Positions 1 to 6,357 are shown, counted from the stretch's first letter. The stretch is 7,615 bases of DNA from JBCDCU01 sp039180865 (GCA_039180865.1 JBCDCZ010000217.1:1-7615), one strand, 5' to 3'. Notes: generated by a model from the sequence alone, not told the origin. Translations and numbers: made by a program.

Positions 1-537
1 CCGATGCTCTGGGCAATCGGATTCATCTTCCTGTTCACGGTCGGTGGCGTCACGGGCGTTCAGCTTGCCAATGCCGGTCTTGATCGCGCCTATCACGACA
101 CCTATTACGTGGTGGCTCATTTCCACTATGTTCTGTCACTTGGAGCGGTCTTTGCGATCTTTGCCGGCTGGTATTACTGGTTCCCGAAAATGACCGGCTA
201 CATGTATTCAAGCTTCATCGCCCGGGCCCATTTCTGGATCACATTCGTTGGCGTGAACCTTGTTTTCTTCCCGCAACACTTCCTGGGACTGGCTGGTATG
301 CCACGTCACTACGTGGACTACCCGGATGCCTTTGCAGGATGGAACGCGATTTCGTCCTACGGGTCTTATCTCTCAGCTTTTGCAGTTCTTGTCTTCCTTT
401 ATGGCATCTACGAGGCCTTCGTGAAGAAGCGGGTTGCAGGTGACAATCCGTGGGGCGAGGGGGCCACGACCCTCGAATGGCAGCTTCCATCGCCGCCACC
501 GTTCCACCAGTGGGAACAACTGCCGCGCATCAAATAA
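1..537 (+). CDS. ctaD: Cytochrome c oxidase subunit I, aa3-type (3' part)
   Basis: This is the C-terminal 178 residues of the catalytic heme-copper subunit of the aa3 terminal oxidase, an inner-membrane protein that reduces O2 to water and pumps protons. The frame is open from base 1, so the gene starts upstream of the window. The diagnostic stretch HDTYYVVAHFHYVLS holds His40 and His42 of the visible part (codons at 118 and 124). By family knowledge these are the heme a3 and heme a axial ligands of helix X. The preceding His-Asp (visible residues 32-33) matches the Mg/propionate region. Further hydrophobic segments follow (about 73-95 and 121-140), and the tail ending PPFHQWEQLPRIK is typical of bacterial subunit I. 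CuB ligands and the proton channel residues of helices VI-VIII lie outside the window. ctaB follows after an 88 bp gap containing a hairpin. The identification is firm. Confidence 0.97.
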   Translation, partial: PMLWAIGFIFLFTVGGVTGVQLANAGLDRAYHDTYYVVAHFHYVLSLGAVFAIFAGWYYWFPKMTGYMYSSFIARAHFWITFVGVNLVFFPQHFLGLAGMPRHYVDYPDAFAGWNAISSYGSYLSAFAVLVFLYGIYEAFVKKRVAGDNPWGEGATTLEWQLPSPPPFHQWEQLPRIK

Positions 538-555
538 GTGGCTTTTTGGAAACAG

Positions 556-589
556 ACGCCGCCGCCCGGATCAGACGGAGTGGCGGCGT
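556..589 (+). repeat. Inverted repeat / hairpin between ctaD and ctaB
   Basis: The arms ACGCCGCC (556-563) and GGCGGCGT (582-589) are exact reverse complements around an 18-base loop, and CCG/CGG inside the loop (566-568, 576-578) could extend the stem. No T-run follows, so it does not look like an intrinsic terminator. It may stabilise or separate the ctaD and ctaB messages; that role is inference. Confidence 0.5.
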
Positions 590-625
590 TCGTCGAGTAG
601 GTTTGAAAGCGAGTTAGTCAGCAGA

Positions 626-1558
626 ATGTCGATTATCGAGACCGAAACCCAAACCCGTTCAAGCCAGGTGCTGTCGCTTGCCGGTCCCAAGGATTATTTC
701 GATCTCTTGAAACCGCGCGTCATGTCGCTTGTGATTTTCACGGCGTTCGTTGGAATGGTGATTGCGCCGCAAGGTGAACTTCATCCGGTTCTCGCGATCA
801 TTGCATTGATCTGTATCGCTGTCGGCGCAGGTGCATCCGGCGCACTCAATATGTGGTACGATGCTGACATCGACCGCCAGATGACACGCACATCCCGTCG
901 CCCGATTCCCGCCGGCCGGGTTACCCGCGAGGACGCCCTCACGCTCGGCCTCATCCTTTCGCTCTTTTCCGTCATGCTGCTTGGTTTTGCTGCAAACTGG
1001 CTCGCAGCCGGCCTTCTGGCCTTCACGATCTTCTTTTACGCTGTGATTTACACAATGTGGCTGAAGAAGGCGACGCCGCAAAACATCGTGATCGGTGGCG
1101 CCGCAGGGGCATTCCCGCCCGTCATTGGATGGGCCGCGGTTACCGGATCAGCGCCTTTCGAAGCATGGATCCTCTTCGCGATCATCTTCCTTTGGACACC
1201 GCCGCATTTCTGGGCGCTTGCTCTCTTTAAGATGCGCGACTACGAGATTGTCGGAATGCCGATGCTTCCCAATGTGGCTGGAGAAGCGGCAACACGACGG
1301 CAGATCCTAGGCTACTCAGTCATTCTTGCCGCAATCGGCGTTTTGCCGGGCGCCCTGGGTTTCGCTCATCCGCTCTACACGTTTATCGCCTCAGTCATGG
1401 GAATCTGGTTCGTGATCCGCGCTTTCCAGGTCTGGAAGGCCGCCGGAGCGCAGAACATGCGGGCGGAAAAGCGTTTATTCGGCTTTTCCATCTTTTATCT
1501 TTTCATCATCTTTGCTGCCCTTCTCATCGCGCCAGTCGCCCGGCTTGCGGGATTCTAG
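626..1558 (+). CDS. ctaB: Protoheme IX farnesyltransferase (heme O synthase)
   Basis: This integral membrane prenyltransferase of the UbiA superfamily transfers farnesyl from farnesyl diphosphate to the heme b vinyl group, giving heme O, which is then converted to heme A for the oxidase. The protein has 310 residues, normal for CtaB. The first Asp-rich motif is at residues 75-93 (N75, D79, D83, R88, T89, then RRP). The second conserved loop is at 205-224, with Asp205-Tyr206 followed by PMLPNVAGEAATR. The WTPPHFW segment (190-196) is also a family signature. About eight hydrophobic segments are visible. The frame runs open upstream to an ATG at 434, but that start would overlap ctaD by 104 bases and add a non-family arginine-rich N-terminus. 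The ATG at 626, giving MSIIETETQ, is therefore preferred, although its ribosome binding site is weak. It is followed closely by coxF. Confidence 0.96.
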   Translation: MSIIETETQTRSSQVLSLAGPKDYFDLLKPRVMSLVIFTAFVGMVIAPQGELHPVLAIIALICIAVGAGASGALNMWYDADIDRQMTRTSRRPIPAGRVTREDALTLGLILSLFSVMLLGFAANWLAAGLLAFTIFFYAVIYTMWLKKATPQNIVIGGAAGAFPPVIGWAAVTGSAPFEAWILFAIIFLWTPPHFWALALFKMRDYEIVGMPMLPNVAGEAATRRQILGYSVILAAIGVLPGALGFAHPLYTFIASVMGIWFVIRAFQVWKAAGAQNMRAEKRLFGFSIFYLFIIFAALLIAPVARLAGF

Positions 1559-1566
1559 GCGGCAAA

Positions 1567-1572
1567 AAGGAG
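1567..1572 (+). promoter_or_regulatory. Ribosome binding site of coxF
   Basis: AAGGAG lies 7 bases before the ATG at 1580. It is the strongest Shine-Dalgarno match in the cox cluster and supports translation of the short downstream frame. Confidence 0.75.
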
Positions 1573-1579
1573 CATAGGC

Positions 1580-1714
1580 ATGACAGAACTTGTCGAGTTA
1601 ACACCGGAAGAGGCCAAGAGCCGCAAACGTCGGTCCATCGCGATTGGTGCAGCGCTCGGTGGCCTGGTCCTCCTGTTTTACGTCGTGACCCTGGTCAAGT
1701 TCGTCCAGGCTTAA
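1580..1714 (+). CDS. coxF: CoxF-type small cox-cluster membrane protein, 44 aa
   Basis: This is a 44-residue protein starting MTELVELTPEEAKSRKRR and ending KFVQA. It has an acidic N-terminal segment, a basic patch KSRKRR (residues 13-18), and one hydrophobic helix (about 20-39, IAIGAALGGLVLLFYVVTLV). This predicts a single-pass membrane protein whose basic N-terminal side stays in the cytoplasm. Its size, the LTPEEA...R-rich...LFYVVTLVK pattern, and its place between ctaB and ctaG match the small CoxF/hypothetical proteins annotated in alphaproteobacterial cox operons. The molecular function is not established, and a role in oxidase assembly is inferred from position only. The start is fixed by an AAGGAG site 7 bases upstream. 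It lies 21 bases after ctaB and 45 bases before ctaG, so it is probably cotranscribed. It is easily missed because of its length. Confidence 0.85.
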   Translation: MTELVELTPEEAKSRKRRSIAIGAALGGLVLLFYVVTLVKFVQA

Positions 1715-1759
1715 ACGTTTTAGAGTTACATTAAACGAGAAGAAGGGAACCGGAGCTTG

Positions 1760-2368
1760 ATGGCTGAAACCACGTCGAAGAGCCGGAATGACAAATCGAT
1801 CAACAAAACGATTGCAGCTGCCTGCGTCTGTTTTGTTGCTGGTATGGTTGGAATGTCCTATGCGGCGGTCCCTCTTTACGAGCTTTTCTGCCGTGTGACA
1901 GGCTATGGTGGCACGACCCAACGTGCCGAAGTTGCGCCCAACACGATAATCGACCACGAAATCACGGTCCGGTTTGATGCGAATGTGGCGTCAGGCCTGA
2001 ACTGGGATTTTGAGCCGGTTGAGAAGAAAATGACGCTCAAAGTCGGCGAGACGGAGCAAGGGTTTTACCGCATCACAAATCTCGACGGAATAACGACGGC
2101 AGGCACCGCAAGTTTTAATGTCTCACCACCTGCAGCCGGCGCTTATTTCAACAAACTGGAATGCTTTTGTTTTACGGAACAGGCCGTCAAAGGCGGTGAA
2201 AGCATTGATATGCCAGTGATCTTCTTCATCGACCCTGCCTATCTTGAAGACCGGGACGTGAAGGACGTAACCACCATTACACTCTCGTACACCTATTTCC
2301 CGACCGATCTCGACGAAGAAGAATTGGCGCGTCTTGATACCGGGACGTCCGGAGAGCAACTGCAATAG
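1760..2368 (+). CDS. ctaG: Cytochrome c oxidase assembly protein CtaG (Cox11 family)
   Basis: CtaG/Cox11 is a membrane-anchored periplasmic copper chaperone that delivers copper to the CuB centre of subunit I. The 202-residue protein has one N-terminal transmembrane segment (about 17-38) followed by the family signature YAAVPLYELFCRVTGYGGTT (34-53), which contains Cys44. The copper-binding CFCF motif sits at 135-138 (Cys135, Cys137). MPVIFFIDP and the SYTYF strand lie near the C-terminus, as in other Cox11 proteins. All three conserved cysteines are present, so it should be functional. A TTG directly precedes the chosen ATG at 1760; the ATG is preferred, with GGAG at 1752-1755 only 4 bases upstream and AGAAGG further back as possible binding sites. 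It sits between coxF and ctaE. This is Cox11-type CtaG, not the unrelated Bacillus CtaG. Confidence 0.97.
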   Translation: MAETTSKSRNDKSINKTIAAACVCFVAGMVGMSYAAVPLYELFCRVTGYGGTTQRAEVAPNTIIDHEITVRFDANVASGLNWDFEPVEKKMTLKVGETEQGFYRITNLDGITTAGTASFNVSPPAAGAYFNKLECFCFTEQAVKGGESIDMPVIFFIDPAYLEDRDVKDVTTITLSYTYFPTDLDEEELARLDTGTSGEQLQ

Positions 2369-2403
2369 GGTCGTCTGAGCGACCACCACAATCGGGGTAA
2401 GCC

Positions 2404-3237
2404 ATGGCTGAGTCACATACCAAAAATCACGATTACCACATTATCGACCCGAGTCCGTGGCCGCTCATCGGTTCGATCGGTGCGCTGGTCTGGGCGATCG
2501 GCACAGTCATGTGGATGCATGACGGACCGAGCTTCCTCATGTATATCGGCCTGATCATCATCGTTTATACGATGATTGGCTGGTGGAATGACGTCATCAA
2601 GGAATCGCACCGCGGCGATCATACCCCCGTAGTCCAGCTTCACTTGCGGTACGGTATGATGTTGTTCATCGCCTCCGAGGTGATGTTCTTCGTTGCCTGG
2701 TTCTGGGCATTCTTTGATGCAAGCCTGTTTGCCGATGAAGCACAGCAATTCAGCCGGGTTGAATTCACAGGGGGTGTATGGCCACCAGAAGACCATACGG
2801 TTCTCGACCCTTGGCATCTTCCGCTCTTTAACACCGTGATTCTTCTTCTATCCGGTACGACTGTTACCTGGGCCCACCATGCGCTTCTTCATGATGACCG
2901 CGAAAGCCTGAAGTTCGGTCTTATCTGCACGGTGATTCTGGGTGTCATCTTCACGGCTGTCCAAGCGTATGAATATGCAATTGCGCCATTCTCGTTCTCC
3001 GACAGCATATACGGTGCAACCTTCTACATGGCGACCGGCTTCCACGGTTTCCACGTTCTGGTCGGTACGATCTTCCTTATCGTCTGTCTTGCACGGGCCT
3101 ATCAGGGGCATTTCACACCGCAAAAACATTTCGGTTTTGAAGCAGCTGCCTGGTACTGGCACTTTGTTGACGTTGTATGGCTGTTCCTGTTTGCCGCTGT
3201 CTATGTCTGGGGCAATTTCGGCGGCCACTTCCATTAG
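2404..3237 (+). CDS. ctaE: Cytochrome c oxidase subunit III
   Basis: Subunit III is a seven-helix membrane protein of the aa3 oxidase core. It contains no metal and helps sustain turnover and proton uptake. The 277-residue length is typical. Family marks include ASEVMFFVAWFWAFF (90-104), with Glu92 corresponding to the conserved carboxylate of helix III. Further marks are GVWPPEDHTVLDPWHLPL (124-141), TWAHHAL (155-161), ATGFHGFHVLVGT (210-222) and YWHFVDVVWLFLF (251-263). The start at 2404 is preceded by GGGGTAAG (2394-2401) and gives the usual N-terminus with HDYHIIDPSPWP. It follows ctaG by 35 bases. A terminator-like hairpin lies 26 bases after the stop, suggesting this is the last gene of the main cox transcript. 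The identification is firm. Confidence 0.97.
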   Translation: MAESHTKNHDYHIIDPSPWPLIGSIGALVWAIGTVMWMHDGPSFLMYIGLIIIVYTMIGWWNDVIKESHRGDHTPVVQLHLRYGMMLFIASEVMFFVAWFWAFFDASLFADEAQQFSRVEFTGGVWPPEDHTVLDPWHLPLFNTVILLLSGTTVTWAHHALLHDDRESLKFGLICTVILGVIFTAVQAYEYAIAPFSFSDSIYGATFYMATGFHGFHVLVGTIFLIVCLARAYQGHFTPQKHFGFEAAAWYWHFVDVVWLFLFAAVYVWGNFGGHFH

Positions 3238-3263
3238 CGCGCCGCAAGGCTGACGAATTGGAG

Positions 3264-3296
3264 AGGGGCGTTATTATTAGGCGCCCCTTTTTCTTT
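3264..3296 (+). terminator. Rho-independent terminator after ctaE
   Basis: The arms AGGGGCG (3264-3270) and CGCCCCT (3282-3288) are exact reverse complements around an 11-base loop. They run straight into TTTTTCTTT (3288-3296). The GC-rich stem plus T-run is a classic intrinsic terminator. It lies between ctaE and the DUF983 gene, so the downstream pair depends on read-through or a promoter of its own. Confidence 0.8.
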
Positions 3297-3324
3297 GCAA
3301 GCTGTGGCCGATATCAGTTCAGGT

Positions 3325-3330
3325 CAGGAG
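3325..3330 (+). promoter_or_regulatory. Ribosome binding site of the DUF983 gene
   Basis: CAGGAG lies 9 bases before the ATG at 3340. It decides for this start over an upstream in-frame TTG at 3295, which falls inside the terminator T-run and has no comparable site. Confidence 0.65.
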
Positions 3331-3339
3331 CCAGCGGAT

Positions 3340-3714
3340 ATGGAAGAACGGAAGTATCCTGAACAATCTCCGTTCGCCGTCGGGTTTGCCGGTAGGTGCC
3401 CGCGGTGCGGCGAAGGACAATTCTTCGATGGGTTCTTGTCCGTGAAAGACAGATGCCGTGTCTGTGGGCTCGATTATTCGTTTGCCAATTCAGGTGACGG
3501 TCCGGCTTTTTTCATCATTTTGATCGTTGGCTTCATTGTATCTGCCGGGTTTCTCTTTGTGGAACTCTCCTTTCAGCCACCTTATTGGGTGCATGTCGTT
3601 TTGTGGCTACCGCTCACCCTTATCCTGTCTCTCGGCCTTCTTCGTCCCTTGAAAGGGGTCATGGTGGCGTTGCAATATAAGAACAAGGCTGCAGAAGGCA
3701 CGCTTGACGGATAA
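3340..3714 (+). CDS. DUF983 zinc-ribbon membrane protein
   Basis: This 124-residue protein belongs to the DUF983 family, whose function is unknown. The N-terminal cytoplasmic part carries two cysteine pairs, CPRC (Cys20, Cys23) and CRVC (Cys39, Cys42), spaced like a rubredoxin or zinc-ribbon knuckle. The family-typical RCPRCGEGQFFDGFL and CGLDYSFANSGDGPAFF lie around them. Two transmembrane helices follow (about 56-77 and 83-105). A metal-binding membrane protein placed between ctaE and SURF1 suggests a part in oxidase biogenesis. That is inference from position, which recurs in related genomes as I know them. The chosen ATG has a good AGGAG site. A longer reading from a TTG at 3295 would add 15 residues and is less likely. 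The gene lies beyond the ctaE terminator and 44 bases before SURF1. Family assignment is confident; function is not. Confidence 0.88.
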   Translation: MEERKYPEQSPFAVGFAGRCPRCGEGQFFDGFLSVKDRCRVCGLDYSFANSGDGPAFFIILIVGFIVSAGFLFVELSFQPPYWVHVVLWLPLTLILSLGLLRPLKGVMVALQYKNKAAEGTLDG

Positions 3715-3758
3715 AAACAAAAGCGACGATGAGGCGCTATTCTGGGAAAACTTGATCT

Positions 3759-4550
3759 ATGTTCCTGAAGAGAATCTTTAACCGTTCCTTTCTGCTTCTG
3801 AGCTTTGCGGCGGTCGTGGCTCTTGGAATCCTTCTCACGCTCGGGTCCTGGCAGGTCAATCGTCTTTGGTGGAAAAACGAGCTGATCAGGAAAGTAGAGG
3901 AACGGATTTCGGAGACGCCGCTTCCGTTGGAGAACCTTGTCGATCGGAACAGAGTGCCATCGGTCTCACGCAGCGAATTGGAGTATCGTCCCGTTACAGT
4001 TACCGGACGTTTCATCGGAGAACGTGAGTTTCATTATTACGCCACCTATGATGGTAAACCCGGATACCACATCTATCACCCTTACGAACTGACTGGAGAG
4101 CTGTCTGGTACGGTCCTGTTCATCAATCGCGGCTTTGTTCCGGTAGAACAAAAGAATCCACGCGACAGACCTGATAGCCTCCCCGCGTTTGATACTGAAA
4201 CGCCGGTCGCTGGATTGTTCCGTTGGCCGGATACTGCCAAACCGAATGCATTCACGCCCGATAATGATATCGCCGCCAACATTTTCTTCTGGCGTGATCT
4301 CAACCTGATGATTGAAGAATCCGGGATACAAAACTCGGAGGTGATGCCGTTTTTTGTCTATGAAAACGAGAAAGATCCCAACGTTCTGCCAATAGGCAGC
4401 GTGAGCATCATTGAGTTCCCCAACAACCACTTGTCCTATGCGATCACATGGTACGGGCTCGCAGCGACGCTAATGGGCGTTTATTTCTTTCTTTTGAGAA
4501 GTCGCGCCAAGACGATTGCGCGGTCAAGCGCGTCCGCAGGTGGAGGATAA
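3759..4550 (+). CDS. SURF1 family cytochrome oxidase biogenesis protein
   Basis: SURF1 (Shy1 in yeast) is an inner-membrane assembly factor that helps insert or protect heme a in oxidase subunit I. The 263-residue protein has the family's two-helix plan, with an N-terminal membrane segment (about 10-28) and a C-terminal one (about 227-246) flanking a periplasmic domain. Signatures present are LGSWQVNRLWWKNELI (28-43), YRPVTVTGRF (76-85), the YATYDGKPGYH region (94-104), NRGFVP (123-128) and HLSYAITWYGLA just before the last helix. The ATG at 3759 has only a modest upstream site (TGGGAA, 3743-3748), but the N-terminus fits the family. The last eight sense codons (SSASAGGG) plus the stop overlap the end of yqgE on the other strand, so the extreme C-terminus is antisense to another gene. 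It is probably cotranscribed with the DUF983 gene. Confidence 0.95.
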   Translation: MFLKRIFNRSFLLLSFAAVVALGILLTLGSWQVNRLWWKNELIRKVEERISETPLPLENLVDRNRVPSVSRSELEYRPVTVTGRFIGEREFHYYATYDGKPGYHIYHPYELTGELSGTVLFINRGFVPVEQKNPRDRPDSLPAFDTETPVAGLFRWPDTAKPNAFTPDNDIAANIFFWRDLNLMIEESGIQNSEVMPFFVYENEKDPNVLPIGSVSIIEFPNNHLSYAITWYGLAATLMGVYFFLLRSRAKTIARSSASAGGG

Positions 4551-5117
4551 GAGGGCAGGGTCGATACCGATGTTCTGCAGGGCAGCCTCGTACTTGGAAT
4601 CGAAATCGTCGTTGAAAACGATCTCAAGCGGCGCCGGGCCATGCAGCCAACCGTTTTGCTGGATTTCGTTTTCAAGCTGACCGCCAGCCCAACCGGCATA
4701 TCCAAGCGCCAGAAAGGCAAACTTAGGACCTGTGCCCTTCGCAAGGGACTTCAGGATCTCCAGGGTTTCCGTCATGCACACATCGTCGTTGATCTTGTGG
4801 GTCGATTTCTCGATCTGATAGTCCGATGAGTGCAGGACAAATCCACGCCCGGTCTCTACCGGACCGCCCCTGAACACCGTGATCGCATTCGCCGCACTTG
4901 CAAGAAGCACATTCTCCTCGTCATCAAGAACCTGTACTTGTTGGAGGACGTCAATAAAGGACATGTTCTTCAATGGCCGATTGAGAACAATCCCCATAGT
5001 CCCCTGAGGCGTGTGCTCACAAATGTAGATGATTGTCTTTTGGAACCGGCTGTCTTCCATGCCTGGCATGGCGATGAGGAGTTGTCCCTTGAGGGAGGTG
5101 GTTTCGAAATCTGACAT
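4524..5117 (-). CDS. yqgE: YqgE/AlgH family protein (UPF0301)
   Basis: This 197-residue protein is of the UPF0301 (YqgE/AlgH, DUF179) family. These are widespread single-domain proteins without a firmly established biochemical role, historically linked to alginate regulation in Pseudomonas. Signatures are GQLLIAMPGMEDSRF (11-25), HTPQGTMGIVLNRP (35-48), FRGGPVETGRGFVLH (82-96) and LGYAGWAGGQLENE (138-151). The ATG at 5117 is chosen because family members begin only a few residues before GQLLIAMPGM. An in-frame GTG at 5144 would add nine residues (MKGKIRSWS) without a clear ribosome site. The AGAAG about 8 bases before the ATG is itself weak. The stop overlaps SURF1 tail-to-tail by 27 bp. It is divergent from the DsbD-like gene across a 208 bp intergenic region that should hold promoters for both. 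Confidence 0.92.
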   Translation of the reverse strand: MSDFETTSLKGQLLIAMPGMEDSRFQKTIIYICEHTPQGTMGIVLNRPLKNMSFIDVLQQVQVLDDEENVLLASAANAITVFRGGPVETGRGFVLHSSDYQIEKSTHKINDDVCMTETLEILKSLAKGTGPKFAFLALGYAGWAGGQLENEIQQNGWLHGPAPLEIVFNDDFDSKYEAALQNIGIDPALLSSTCGRA

Positions 5118-5243
5118 GGACCAGCTTCTGATTTTCCCCTTCACACCCGATTACACGAGTTGAGATTAACGAACGAAGGTCCCCCGAACAATCAATTAAA
5201 TGTCATCACATAGTGTCGGGACGCAAGGAATTTTTCATTCATA

Positions 5244-5273
5244 TTAAAACCTGATCTGTTATCGGACTAATAT
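5244..5273 (+). promoter_or_regulatory. Weak candidate promoter for the DsbD-like gene
   Basis: TTAAAA (5244-5249) and TAATAT (5268-5273) are separated by 18 bases, and each matches four of six positions of the sigma-70 consensus hexamers. The pair lies in the AT-richest part of the yqgE/DsbD divergent intergenic region, about 50 bases before the ATG at 5326. This is a pattern match only. Confidence 0.2.
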
Positions 5274-5325
5274 GGTCTATCAGGCGTCTCGTTCGCGGGG
5301 CGACTGTAATTCTGGGTAGTACACA

Positions 5326-6198
5326 ATGCGATTTTTCGCCTTCTTCGCGGTATTTTTTCTGATTTCCGGCTTCGCGCAGGCCGCCGGATCGTTTCAGGGT
5401 GCAACTCCCTGGCAGGAAGGTTACGGTTATAAGGTCAGGATCATTCCAGGCGGACTGAAGCCCAACGGACACTTTAGCGCCGCGCTTGACATCAAACTTG
5501 ATGAAGGTTGGAAGACCTATTGGCGCGTCCCCGGTGAAAACGGCATTCCGCCGGCATTGCACTTTGAAAAATCCCGCAACCTTGAAGATATCGTTATCCA
5601 TTGGCCAAAACCTGTTCTCTTCAAGGACGGAGACGGTCAGTCAATTGGATACAAGGAGCGTCTCGTCCTCCCGTTCGAACTGAAACCATATTCCTCAAAC
5701 ACACCGGTCCACCTTGTGATCGATACATTCTTCGGCGTGTGTGCGGAAATCTGCGTCCCGGCAGATGCAAGTTTCGCCTTGGAATTGCGGGCTGATAACG
5801 CCGATCCGAAGGCCGCGATCTTGATCGAGGAGGCCATGCAGGAAGTTCCCGGAGCACCGGCGCCGCACGGTCTTGATGTGCAGGTTGTAAAACTCGTCTC
5901 TGAAGGCGGAGATGATTTCGTCTCGATCGACGTTCAAGTTCCGGCAAATCTACAATCAAAGTTGGAAACCGCGCACAACGATCTTCTGGTCATTCTGGAA
6001 GGCCCCAAAGACTGGTATTTCACTCCGCTCAAGATCTCCGGAGAGACGCTGGACAAAACGCTCGACCGTCCTTCCGGCATGGTCTCGGCAATGGTACCGG
6101 TGCATCGGGAAAGGATTGGCGATCTGCCAGCCCACCTTAGAGCGACAATAGTGGCCGGTGATGATGCGATTGATACAATGGTTCCGCTCACACACTGA
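5326..6198 (+). CDS. Exported stand-alone DsbD/ScsB N-terminal-type thiol domain protein
   Basis: This 290-residue protein resembles the periplasmic N-terminal (alpha) domain of the DsbD/ScsB thiol-disulfide reductase family. Residues 1-19 form a signal peptide, with a hydrophobic core (FFAFFAVFFLISGF) and an AQA-like cleavage site near residue 19 or 20. Family-like blocks are GWKTYWRVPGENGIPP (61-76) and FFGVCAEICVPADASFAL (135-152). Its only two cysteines, Cys139 and Cys143, form a CxxxC pair that could be a redox pair. No later transmembrane helices and no thioredoxin CxxC domain are present, so it cannot carry electrons across the membrane like full DsbD. It must work with another protein or bind a substrate. 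The ATG at 5326 gives the signal peptide directly, although its ribosome site is weak. It is divergent from yqgE and 166 bases before the peroxiredoxin. Family assignment is good; partner and substrate are unknown. Confidence 0.82.
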   Translation: MRFFAFFAVFFLISGFAQAAGSFQGATPWQEGYGYKVRIIPGGLKPNGHFSAALDIKLDEGWKTYWRVPGENGIPPALHFEKSRNLEDIVIHWPKPVLFKDGDGQSIGYKERLVLPFELKPYSSNTPVHLVIDTFFGVCAEICVPADASFALELRADNADPKAAILIEEAMQEVPGAPAPHGLDVQVVKLVSEGGDDFVSIDVQVPANLQSKLETAHNDLLVILEGPKDWYFTPLKISGETLDKTLDRPSGMVSAMVPVHRERIGDLPAHLRATIVAGDDAIDTMVPLTH

Positions 6199-6352
6199 AA
6201 AGTGCGTTTGGAATCGGATGGACCGGTTAAAGGGTCGGACTTCCGATCTCTTAGAGCTAAAATTGCTTTCTTTCCCTTTCCGAGTATCCCACGTTTGCTA
6301 TCTTTAGGTGGGTAATGTGAATTCGTCCGCCAGTCCGGTGGACATTAACTTC

Positions 6353-6357
6353 GGAGA
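6353..6357 (+). promoter_or_regulatory. Ribosome binding site of the peroxiredoxin gene
   Basis: GGAGA lies 7 bases before the ATG at 6365. It favours that start over an in-frame GTG at 6308, which would add 19 residues unlike the family N-terminus. Confidence 0.65.

Noticed and set aside
434..625. N-terminal extension of CtaB from an ATG at 434
   Set aside because: It overlaps the end of ctaD by 104 bases and would add 64 arginine-rich residues not seen in the family. The ATG at 626 gives a normal-length protein.
1711..1737. Repeated TTAAACG (1711-1717 and 1731-1737) as a CtrA-type regulator site
   Set aside because: The spacing and sequence do not match TTAA-N7-TTAA, and the first copy includes the coxF stop codon. 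Probably chance.
2413..2817. Open minus-strand frame of 134 codons across ctaE
   Set aside because: It lies wholly antisense to a clear subunit III gene, and its product is charged, low-information sequence with no recognisable domain.
3295..3339. TTG start for the DUF983 protein
   Set aside because: It lies in the T-run of the terminator after ctaE and lacks a ribosome site. The ATG at 3340 has CAGGAG at a good distance.
3729..3755. Eight-codon leader frame before SURF1
   Set aside because: It has no ribosome site and no regulatory codon pattern, and is too short to support.
4830..5114. Open plus-strand frame of 94 codons across yqgE
   Set aside because: It is antisense to a family-conserved gene and shows no domain or ribosome site of note.
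5621..5959. Open minus-strand frame of 112 codons across the DsbD-like gene
   Set aside because: It is an arginine/proline-rich shadow of the plus-strand codons with no motif.
6235..6246. TCGGA-CT-TCCGA hairpin after the DsbD-like gene as a terminator
   Set aside because: The loop is only two bases and no T-run follows, so it is not a credible intrinsic terminator.
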